A stretch of DNA of 64,000 nt from Cordia subcordata (taxonomy: Eukaryota; Streptophyta; Magnoliopsida; Boraginales; Cordiaceae). Positions 11,801-22,400 of this stretch are shown piece by piece. The stretch covers positions 19,215,001-19,279,000 of the forward strand of contig JAPTOF010000007.1 in NCBI GenBank assembly GCA_028554755.1, in the 5' to 3' direction. The position numbers and the translations under genes were made by a program. The notes below the pieces were generated by a model. It had not been told where the DNA came from and ran no database searches. It was given only the letters and a program-made list of their open reading frames with translations. Numbering within the stretch: position 1 is the stretch's first letter; each line of letters opens with the position of its first letter.

Positions 11801-14244
11801 ATTATGAGGTTTCTTCTTTTTTTTTTTTTTTTAATCTAAGTGAGAATCACGCAAGTAGAAAATAGAAAAAGCAGCTTCATAAAAATAGAAAAAGCAGCTT
11901 CGTGAGCAAAGGATGGAAATCTTTTATATCCTCTAACCTGGCCATATCCTACATCAACTCCATAAACAAATGCAGCACCATATTGAAGCAAGCAATCTGT
12001 AAATCCTCCAGTTGACAATCCTGAATCAAGAGCCACTTTTCCAACAACATCAACCCCTAGCTGTTCAATGGCAGCCTCCAGCTTGTGTCCTGCTCTAGAG
12101 TATGTGTGGATTTGCAAGTTAGAAGAGTAGAAAAGCTCACCAAATTTATGGCCAAAAATCATCTGTCTAGAGATGTCAAACAAGTTGTAGCAAAGTAATC
12201 ACCTACATACATATTTTGGAATTTCTGCCCTGATCTCTACGGAGGCTTTATCAGAGACAAGAGTCCCAGCCTTGTGCACCACTTTTCCGTTCACATAGAC
12301 TTTGCCTGTAATTGGAGAACGTTGGTAAGCAAGGTGACACAAATAGACAACGAAAGAAGGTGCAGAAAGAGGGGTGTACATGGTGGGTGGGGCGGGCTGG
12401 AAGGGGGGAAAGAGAGATGACAAAAGTGTGCTTCTACTGTTGGATCTGTTCATCTCTAAAACTAGGGATAAATGCGCAAAGACTGTGATGCATTACTGCC
12501 ATATATGAAGATATAGACACCACTAGAGACCCTTTAAATTATTGTGCATTAATTCTCAAACACCTGGAGAATTGCATAGCTAGCTAGACTACATATGAAG
12601 AAGATGCCAAAGGCTTGGATAGTGAGAGAAAACAACATCAAAACTTTGGAGTTTTGTACCTAAAAAAATCCTCTAAAGACAGAACCTGAAAAATGGAGCT
12701 TGACTATGTTTATACTATACAATGGGCACCTTATCATTAAAGTTATTAACAAGGTAACAAGCGAAGTTAAAGAGATTAATATTATCTCTCATTGTCTCAA
12801 GGTTTTAATCAGACGGAAAGATATGAACTATCCAGAGGTAAAAGCAAGATGCTACAGGCAGCTACCTTGGAGAATCCATGATTGTATAAATGTCCTACTA
12901 TACTGTTGAAATCTTTCCAGACATATCTCATCAAGTCTTCTTTTCCTGCAAAGTTAGTTGTGATGAATGTTGAGGAACTGGTAAAGAGCAACATATCAAA
13001 ACCTATCATTCAACTTTGGACCTATAGAGAAGACAACTACTGATTCACGTCCTAAGTGTATAGTTAGCACCTAATTTGATTTTCTACGAGTGAACCCTGC
13101 AATTTATGCAATATATATGAAAACTCATGCTATTGTTTACTTTCATTTCCACCTACCGTAAATCATTCATCACCGATCAATATGAAAAGCAATATTCAGG
13201 AATAGTTATAGAAAGTGATTCTTGTATGTAAGTAAACACTAAAATATGCATAAAGGATTAGAATGCATGAGAAAGAATTCAAGAGAACCATTACTTCTTC
13301 TGTGGCTGAGTATTTGGTGAGCTGACAGATGCAAAGCTTCTAAAAGGACATTGCACATGGGTCTTCCTACATCTCACTGACAAATGAAGTTGAACTAGTT
13401 AGAACCCCTTGTAGAAAATATCACATGGCTTTAATGCATATGTCATGCAAGTTACAATCAACAAACCTCAATGTTGCATCAATATACATTAATTTGATAT
13501 CAGAACTAAAACAATATACATCCATCGGCATGAACCAAAATGATTCCAGAGCATGTAAAAGAATTTTGATCACTTTGTACCTAGTTCCTGTTCAATTTCA
13601 AAGCTCCAACCTTTTTCTATTCACTTAAAAGCATAGACATCCAAAAATCTAAACTTTGCGTGCAATCTTATCCGCTATCGCACAGCTAGAAACTATAGTC
13701 CGGCTTTGGTCAGGAGTGTAATCTCTGAGTTAGTATTTTACGACATTAACTAGTAACTTAGTTAACCATTTTGGGTCAGTAGATATTTCGCCTAACATAC
13801 ACTTTAAAGATTACGAGACACCATTCTTGCTTACAGGTCCAATTAACACATATAGCCCGAAACATATTAGTCTCGCTTGTGGGCCCAGAGTCGAGATATT
13901 ACAAACTAACCAAATAAGAGCAAGGAAATATAAATCATAAATTCGTAATCTACATCAAGAACATGGTAACAAAGAGCAATAAAATCAAGAATTTTAAAGT
14001 AAAGCATCTGGAAAACCAATTACAAATGTTTTAGTCCTCATATTTATTTATCCTTTTTTTCTTGAAGAATTTGTCATCTGCAGACAGCAAAAGGTGATGA
14101 AAGAAACATGGAGAAGAAGAGAGAAAGAGTACCAGAGAGCTGAAGGGCCTCTGGCAATTGGCATGACAAGAAGAAAAGGCTGCATCTTGAACTCAAATTT
14201 GTGCAGTAACGTGATAAGGGCAGCTTCAACACCTGCAGTGCCAT
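8890..14244 (-). CDS. TlyA-family (S4 + FtsJ-like) rRNA 2'-O-methyltransferase, probably organellar
   Basis: Nine minus-strand exons join in phase with GT-AG sites: 14244-14133, 13376-13295, 12945-12866, 12305-12203, 12094-11938, 10890-10762, 10640-10554, 9617-9573 and 9054-8890, giving 319 residues. The N-terminus ([14 protein letters not shown]...) is Ser/Leu/Arg-rich like an organelle transit peptide. An S4 RNA-binding domain follows (KRRLDEIC to PKYVCR, about 65-126), then an FtsJ-like Rossmann fold: [12 protein letters not shown] (148-159, SAM-binding loop), LDLSFIS (212-218), KPQFE (241-245), GIVRDP, and a C-terminal [12 protein letters not shown] block. The Lys-Asp-Lys-Glu catalytic residues expected in this fold can be placed in GHKL, LDLSF, KPQFE and GNKEF. 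Bacterial TlyA proteins, once annotated as haemolysins, methylate ribosomal RNA; the plant substrate is inferred. Exon 2 was chosen by phase: only the acceptor after 13377 keeps both neighbours in frame. Confidence 0.9.
11311..11498. mobile_element. Tourist-like MITE in methyltransferase intron 5
   Basis: The left end GGGCTTGTTTGGATTGGC and right end GCCAATGCAAACAGGGCC are near-perfect inverted repeats of a 188-base element that is A/T-rich inside. It lies in the intron between 11937 and 10891. Possible 3-base duplication TTC on both sides. Confidence 0.6.
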
Positions 14245-16070
14245 CTCCTACTGCTTCCTCCCCAGTGTGGTGAGGATTTTTGAGGTTTTGATGGATTTTT
14301 CATGCTGGGCCTGGTCCTAGAACTTTGTTGTATTGGAATTAGGCCCATTTTAGGCAATGGGATTTTTTTTTTTCTTTTGTTTTTTTGGTTGAAAACATAT
14401 ATGCGACATTTATAGAAGACTGAAAATATTACATAAGTTAGTCTTTACCCGAGGCTTCAAAGTCGGATTGTACACCGAGTGATAATTCTGGGGGAAGATT
14501 ACAAGTCGACAGGAGAAGGGTTGCTATCCTAATTGGAGTAGCAGCCCAATTTGCCAAACGATTGGCCTACCGTGAAATATGCTGAAATGCATAACCAAAA
14601 TTAGATGATAGGAGAAGGAAAAAGACATTTCAAATCAAACTTTGTCGACAATTTATAATTATTAAATCTACTCGTAATAAATTGTATCAATAGTACATAT
14701 CTATCTACTTGTTGAAGTTGTAGATATGATATTGGAGTTTGGCATGTTAATTGGAAGGAAACTTGACAAGTCGATTTTAAAATTTTATCAATTTTTGTTA
14801 AATGTTAGTAATGTTTTTAGTGTGATCCATTGCATTGAATTGATATCAGATATGATATACATCATATTGACTTTAATTGGATGTTAGAATACTCCTCGGT
14901 AACTTTAATTCAAAAACAGATTTTATGGCATAATATTATTCATGAATTATGATTATAATGGTTAAAAAAAAAAAAATCTAAGAATTATACTGTTGACATC
15001 CAAACTAGAGTTGTTAAGGAATGCATTGGTTTAAAATGCAGCTTTCGGATTAAGGGCTAAAATAAAAATTAAGGGGTATCACTTTAAAATTTAGGGAATG
15101 AGATCAGAAAGAAAGTTATGAAATAATGCTAAATAACTAAACCATACCTACCCTGTTTGCAACTTGCAAAATATTAATTTTACAGTATATTTAACGTGAT
15201 TTTATTTAAATAAATTCTTCATTTTCTTAAATGAATAAAATATATATCATTCCACTGTAGTTTATCTAATTAGCGAATTTTCTCTATTTTTATTATTGCT
15301 TCGGGTACTAGGAGAGGCAATACCATGTTATTAGTTGATGAAAACTTTAATACAACCTTTTTCTAATCCCACTAGAAGGGAGGTCCCATATTATACTAGC
15401 ATCTCCTTTGGTTCTTCGGTCATTCATATTGCCTTTTATTCATTTATTCGCAGATACGTGCATTAGCATTCCCTTTAATTTCACCAGTTTTAGTGTGTGG
15501 TTTATAAATTACTTGGGCACAAAATAAGAAACAATTCTCCAACGCATAAATGGTCGCATCACTACTATGTGCTTTCTAAAAGGGGGCATCTCACCCCTCT
15601 ATAATTTATAATTGCCTGATTACTTTCCTATGGCTTGTCTAATTTGCTATTCTATGTTTTCCAGACTTATCGCATTCTCTCATTCTATTTTTTAAAAAGT
15701 GGTACATTGGTTTTCTTTTTTAATTTATCCAATCATCGTTAACTAAAAATAAGGATATTTTGTGAAAAATATATAACAAATTGAAAGCTTTAATACTTAT
15801 AGATCTAAAAAAAAAAAAAAGATGCTTATGATGCATAAAAAATTAATTTGAATAAAAGATCGTTAAGGTAAGAGACTATGTGCCATTTTTTGAAAAAACA
15901 CAGGGATAATGTAATAAATTTTACAACTAATTTGATAAATTGCAAGATGTATCATACATTTTATTTATTTAAAAAAAGAAGAAAAAAAAAATAGAAAAGG
16001 TGGCCTTGGGTAGTGTCTTCTTCTTTCCTTTTGTCTTTATTTAGTGGTGATATCCATTTTATGTAGCAGA
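14245..16070. other. Intergenic region between divergent methyltransferase and PsaL genes
   Basis: About 1.8 kb that should hold both promoters, since the genes point away from each other. It is AT-rich and no gene is supported. At 14370-14580 there is a less AT-rich block that does not resemble its surroundings and could be a transposon relic; I could not identify it. Confidence 0.4.
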
Positions 16071-16122
16071 GATAAGAGATAAGATCCCAAGAGCCATTTT
16101 GTCCAATGAGAAGAATCCACGT
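16071..16122 (+). promoter_or_regulatory. Light-responsive-type promoter motifs upstream of PsaL
   Basis: GATAAGAGATAAGATCC at 16071-16087 contains two adjacent I-box (GATAAG) motifs, followed by CCAAT at 16103-16107 and CCACGT at 16117-16122, which holds a partial G-box core. I-box plus G-box-like clusters are typical of light-regulated photosynthesis genes. They lie 170-220 bases before the PsaL start codon. No clear TATA box was found at a fixed distance, so the transcription start is not placed. Confidence 0.5.
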
Positions 16123-16290
16123 AGAGGACATCCTCGTTGAGAGCCATGCATTTTGTGAGAAAATGATATTCTTTTGCCAAGTCAGAAATCACACCATCTC
16201 TTTAAACTCGGATTTTATGTGTGGTCTTATATTCTTTGTTTGGTCATAATAATAAAACTTTTCAAGGAAAAAAAAAAAAGAAAAAGGAAA

Positions 16291-18132
16291 ATGGCAACTG
16301 CAGCATCCCCAATGGCCAGCCAGCTGAAGAGCAGTCTTGCTTCATCATCCTTAACAAGGGGGCTTCTCACTCCCAGGGGAATTTCGGGTGCTCCTCTTGG
16401 AGTCTTGCCTTCTAAGAGAAAGTCTTGCTTCACCATCAAAGCTGTTCAGTCCGAGAAGGTAAGCGTGCGTTTGGTTTGTCTGTTTTTTTTGTTTTTGTTT
16501 TTATGAAAAATAAAAATTAAGATAGAAAATTTATTTGGTTAATCATTTTTATAAATATTTTTAAAAAATAAAAAATCATTTAAAAAAAATAAAAAACATC
16601 AAAAAAAGTGTTTTCTCTAAAAATAAGGTGATAATTTTATAAATAATTTTAAAAAACTTAGAAATAAAGTGATAATTATTCTAAAGATTTTAAAAATAAA
16701 ATGACAATTTTGTAAATAACTTTAAAAATTTTAAAAAATAAGATGGTAATTTTGTAAATATATAAAATATTTAGAAAACAAAGTGACAATTTTATAAATA
16801 TTTTTAAAAAATTTAGAAGACAATGTGATAATTTTGTAAATAAACATAAAAAAGAAAAATACTTTTATTTACCAAGCATATTTTTTAAATTTTGAAAAAC
16901 AGAAAATGAAAACCGTAAAAGTGGAAATGAAAAATGAAAACTAGAAAATAAAAACAGAAAACAAGCAAACCAAACGTAACCTTAAATTGTTTAAAAGAAA
17001 ATCAAGTATTTATTACGGAAAACGTATATTTTTTTAAAGAAAGAAGTGATTTTTAATGTAAAATCGATCTTCATTGATTTTTTATAATTTGTTTTTCTTA
17101 CGAAGTTGTTGTTGTGTAATATAGAAACCATAAGATTGAATTGTGAACATAATTTTGCAAAGTACAAGATGTGTAAACATTGTTCTCCCTCTTGTCACTT
17201 TTTAGTGGCTTTAGTCACCATCTTTCACACATATAGAAGTGTCGAATAATTTTTGTGGTGAATTTTTAATTTATCATTAGTCACTAGAAGCTATCAACAT
17301 GTAGTGATGCTGTCACAACTTGATTTATTATTATTTTTTTTTTTGTGACAAAATGATGAACATCTCAGAGATGTTAATAAACAAGAATCTTATTATTAGT
17401 GACAGTTAATGTAATCACAAAATCTATTTAAATAACAAAATTTTCGTGCACTGAGTCATGCTTTGCATGGCATGTGAAAGAAATTCCTAAACAGGTGAAC
17501 GATATTAAACAAAATTCCAAGGCTCAAACATAATCAATTTGTTCTTTCTGTGATCAATGCAATGTTCAATATTATATCACTTCGTGATTATGCAATATGA
17601 AAAAAAAAAAAAAAAATACATATCTTTTCAAATGCTGCAGCCAACTTATCAAGTGATCCAGCCCCTGAATGGAGACCCATTCATTGGAAGCCTTGAGACC
17701 CCAGTGACATCAAGCCCACTGATTGCATGGTACCTCTCAAATCTCCCGGCCTACCGAACCGCGGTGAGCCCGCTCCTGAGGGGTGTTGAGGTTGGGCTAG
17801 CCCATGGGTTCCTCTTGGTGGGCCCATTCGTGAAGACGGGCCCACTCAGGAACACACCCTATGCAGGAGGGGCTGGCTCCTTAGCAGCCGGAGGCCTTGT
17901 GGTGATCCTCACCATTTGCTTGACCATCTATGGCACTGCATCATTCAAGGAAGGTGAGCCATCAATTGCGCCTTCGTTGACCTTGACCGGTCGGAAGAAG
18001 GTGCCCGACCAGTTGCAGACTGCTGAAGGGTGGTCCAAGTTCACCGGGGGTTTCTTCTTTGGTGGCATTTCGGGTGTCATTTGGGCTTACTTCCTCCTCT
18101 ACGGCCTCAACCTTCCATACTTTGTTAAGTAG
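16291..18132 (+). CDS. PSAL: Photosystem I reaction centre subunit XI (PsaL), chloroplast precursor
   Basis: Two exons, 16291-16458 and 17641-18132, joined in phase, encode 219 residues, the usual size for the plant precursor. PsaL is an integral thylakoid subunit of photosystem I; in plants it is needed for docking of light-harvesting complex II during state transitions, in cyanobacteria for trimer formation. Residues 1 to about 50 are a Ser/Ala/Arg-rich chloroplast transit peptide ([20 protein letters not shown]...). The mature part starts with [20 protein letters not shown]. Three hydrophobic segments fit membrane helices near 103-120, 135-154 and 193-213. [12 protein letters not shown], whose His is a chlorophyll-ligand candidate, lies in the first. 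The start ATG follows a purine-rich A-run leader. The exon 1 boundary coincides with the end of the transit-peptide region. Exon 2 is GC-rich relative to the flanks. Identity is very secure. Confidence 0.97.
16467..16981. repeat. Inverted-repeat element with internal tandem repeats in the PsaL intron
   Basis: GCGTTTGGTTTGTCTG at 16467 is matched in inverse at GCAAACCAAACGTAAC (to 16980), giving a 515-base element that begins only 8 bases after the intron starts. Inside, from about 16620 to 16855, a unit of about 50 bases (core GTGATAATTTTATAAATA) is repeated four to five times with drift. It is non-coding and very AT-rich. The ends resemble the Tourist-like family elsewhere in the window. Confidence 0.5.
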
Positions 18133-19421
18133 AAAGTCTCGGGAAATGAATATCTCGGCTCTCGCGTCGATGATGAAGTCTGTAATTGTGGTGGATGTAA
18201 AATGGAATATGGAAACAGAAGATGTATAATAGAGAACTCAGCATTCCAAGATGATTATGATTTTTAAAATTTTTTTTTTTCCTTTTATTCTCTTTGTTTC
18301 TTGATGATATTTTTCATGCCAAAATTGTTTGTGATCCATTATGATTGTTACTATCCTAGAATGCTGGAAGGGAGGCGAGATAAGGAGATGTTGAAAGCTT
18401 AATTGAAAAGTAAACCATCCTGTTTCTTGGAAATATTCTGACAAGTTGCTTGATCATTTAACTTTTTTGATTATTAAAATTGAATATCGTGAATTAAATA
18501 TTATTTACCACAGCTTCTATTTCTAGTACTTAGCTTAGGTGCCATTTTCCACGGCTTCTGTGAATTCAAGTTCTCAAACCCTTGCCCATATTGCAACTTT
18601 TTTTTTTTTTTTTTTTTTTTGGTGTCTATTTTGAAGGGAGGAAGTCAACTATATAACTGAAGTCTCACACCTTCCGTCGTTCTTCAAAAAAACATGTGTC
18701 ATTATCACGTACAATAATATAATAAGGTATTAATCATCAGAGTAGACCATTTTAAAACAATCTTCTATTTTCCAATATTTTCTACTTATTAATTATGAAG
18801 TTAAATGTAGTGCTCTTTCGTCTCACTCTTGTAAAGCCAGAGGTATAATTAGTATTTTGACTCATAGATTTCTCGAATTTACTTTGCTATTTAATACAAC
18901 TTGCTACTCTCTTAATAGGAACACTTCTCCTGTTAAAAACATTAACAATTACTTCTGCGATTAGGAAAATGTTTAACATTGAAAAACAAATAAAAGATCA
19001 TGTGTAAAAGCACATATGCATACATCTCACATTTAGAAAATAAACATCAAAAGCTGAGGTGAGGTAGCTTACAAGAACTCAAATGCTTATAGTTAACCAA
19101 GCTCTTGAAAAGAAGTAAACCAAAGAAAAATTTAGCACACTAAAAAGAAAGAAAGAAAAAAAAAAAATCAAGTTTGTATAAATTTTATGGTATTATAGAA
19201 CAAAAATTATTCTATCATATATAATAACGTACAATTTTGATAAAACGCATTAACAAAGAAATTCAAAAGGCAGTGGAAGTGGACCGAAACAAGAACCAGA
19301 GAAATCCTATCCAATTCTCATCAACTACCCAATTTTAATAACCAACCGTCATAACTGTCATCCTATTTTCTTTGTTTTTCTTTTTTGCAAAAACACTTCT
19401 CTGTGGCGCCATCTTGTGACC
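18133..19421. other. Intergenic region PsaL to hydrolase
   Basis: Holds the PsaL 3' UTR and the hydrolase promoter. Long poly-T at about 18598-18620 and an A-run near 19150. No coding sequence or recognisable element seen. Confidence 0.4.
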
Positions 19422-22400
19422 ATGGCCGTTCATTTGTCCTCTTTCAGGCTTCCTCACTGCCCCATTGCCTTCCCCTTAACACTTCACCACCCCCCTCATC
19501 TTAGAATTAGACCAACCCCAATATGCCTCTCAAGAAAGAAAAAGTTGCCATTCTTTTGCAGGTCAAGCAGCAGCAGTGATGAGGTGTGTGTGTGTTTTGT
19601 TTTTCCCTTAAATGTATGTTGCTTCTTTATATTGTGCGAGTATTTGTCAGGAGGTGCGTGTGAGTGTGTTTTCCCTTAAATGTATTTAGTTTCTAATCTG
19701 GTCTAAGTATTTGTGATGAGAGGGGTGTGTGTGCTATCCCTGAAGTGTATGTAGTTTCTTAATCTTGTCTAATATTTGTGATGAGGGGTGTGTGTGTTTA
19801 CATTTATGCAGTTTCTTAATCTTGTTTAAGTATTTGCAGTGAGAGGTGGGGGTGTGTGTGTTTTGTTAATATTTATGTAGTTTCTTAATCTTGTCTAAGT
19901 ATTTGTGATGAGGGGGGTGTGTGTGTTTTAAATTTATGTAGTTTCTTAATCTTGTTTAAGTATTTGGGGTGTGTTTGTGTGTGTTCTGCTAAGATTTATG
20001 TAGTTTCTTTATCTTGTCTAAGTATTTGTGCAAATCTAATATAGAGATGACGGATTGCAGGACTATTTGCTAGATGCTCCAGTTTCAGTTGGAGATGGTT
20101 TCTCATTCAGTGGAGGTTAGAATGTGAAATACCTGGAATATGACTTACTAGAAATTGATCACCTCAAATAAAACATTTTTATGTTAGGAAGGTATTAATT
20201 TGATTTAATTTGTTATCAATTCACGAATTTTTGTTAAACTGGTTCTAAATTGACCATTTCCTCCAAAAAATTAAGCCATTAGTTACCAAGAAACCACTGA
20301 GAAACTTAGGTATGGTTATTTCTGTCTTTTTCGGTTAGGGAAGTATTCGGATGAGCCAAGCCCAGCCAATGAATGGTTCGAGAAAGGAAAATTTGTAAGT
20401 CCTCCGAGCCCTTTTGTCACATAATTTGTATTCTTTAAGAATAAAGTATATCTTAAAATTTTCCAGCATCAGGCTAGGTTGTGACATGATATGATTGTCG
20501 TTTTTATGAGTTAGCATTTCCACATAGACAGTAACTCGAGTTAACCATTTTGAAGGTGGTTAACTAATATTCTATTGACTCTATAGACCAGGTGTCACTT
20601 GTAGGTCCAAGTTCTAGGTCTGAGATGTGACGTAAGTAGTATTCCACAGCTACCTTATCACAGATATTGCATAATTGGGGTTGGTCAATATTGTTTTGAT
20701 CTTGTAATATATAATATATAGAGTTCATATATGCTAGTACCATTGCTTAGGCAAGATATAACTGATGTCTAACACGATCAAGCAATTCTACAGTCCTCTT
20801 GTAACTTACCTAGTTTGCTACATCCAGGTGAAAGCTTATCCTGTCTCTGGCACCAGAGAGAAAGCGAAGGATCCAATATTTGGTCTAGCAATGGGTGGTG
20901 CTTCACAGGCCTCATCTGACCTTTTCAGGTATGTCCTGGCGTAGCAATGAGCATTGTTGCGTCAATGATTACAGGGGGGATAATTCTCACATTTTCCAGA
21001 TAATGAGGATGACTTATTTGCAGGGACTGTTGATTGAAACATATTTTCTCTATATATGGTATCCTGCAATAGATGGTTTTGTGTTGAAGAAGGAAATGCT
21101 GAAAATCACTCGATTGTGTCAATTCATGGATTCCCTTCACAGGTAACTCTTATTACTAAGGTATATTCTTTCACTTCTAGGGAAAACAAGAGAGATCTAA
21201 ATTCTTGAGACCGTTTCCGGACTGGTGCCTTTGGTGGTTTTTCCAGTTTTCCATTCTACTCCTTGTCAACTAGTAGAAAATTTGGTTTCTTAATCTAAGT
21301 TGTGTTGTCGATTGGAGAAATTTTATGATGATCCTTGAATCTTTATCTTCTGATCAGGAAATTCATACTAATTTTCAGCCTAACACAGACTTGACTGCTT
21401 CAACTGCAGGCATACTCCTATCGCAAGATTCTTCCCATTCTCTCAAAGAACTATCACGCTGTAACTTTTGACTGGCTAGGTAAAATCCTACGCACTTATA
21501 TAGGAAGTAACTATTTTGAGCTAATGCTTCAATCAATTATGAATCTTTCTTTTCAATCTTACACACGATAAGTAGAGGGCTTAATTTTACTTCTTTTCTT
21601 TTACCATCATTTTCGAAGATGAGGAATGATCTCTCCTGCTTGGGAGGGACATCAACTGGACTACTTCTCTACTCTTATATTTGGGACAGCTATATATTAC
21701 TAATACATGACTAGCTAGCAGAAACTGTCTCGTTAACTTCTTGCTCTACCTGCTTACAGGATTTGGATTTTCTGATAAACCCCAACCTAAATATGGCTTT
21801 GACTACACTTTGAATGGTATGTGCTTGTCTCTGTCTATATAATGATGGCTAGACAAGAACTCTAAATTAAATTAATAGAAGAATATTCTCAGTGCTCTGA
21901 AACTGAATTCTATGTTTGTAGAATATTTGTCATCATTGGAGTCTGTTATTGATGAACTGACAAACACAAATGCAACCCTTGTTGTCCAGGTATATATCCA
22001 CGCAAAGGGTTTGAGTTCTTGTAGTAAAAAAGAACCACCAATAACTCTTCTGGCATCTAATTGAAAATTGAAACTGTTTTGCATTTGCAGGGCTATTTTT
22101 CACCAGTTGTGGTTAAATATGCCAGCAGTCACCAGGAAAAGATAAAAAATCTCATACTTCTCAACCCTCCAGTATGGATAACACATCATTACAGTCTTCA
22201 GTTCGATTTACTTCTATCATTCTAGTACCGATTATGTGGTGTCTTCATTAGAGAGTCTGGAATATTTGAACATTCATTCTGATCCTGTCTATATACTGCC
22301 ATAAAGGTTTTCGATATAGGAATTTTTCTATCTAGTTTTCTATAGTAGGTTTGCATGCCACTATATACAATTTGCATATATCCAATCATGTTAAATTATT

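Noticed and set aside
8890..14244. Haemolysin toxin, as the TlyA name suggests
   Set aside because: S4 plus FtsJ-like methyltransferase motifs show an RNA methyltransferase; no pore-forming or secretion features are present.
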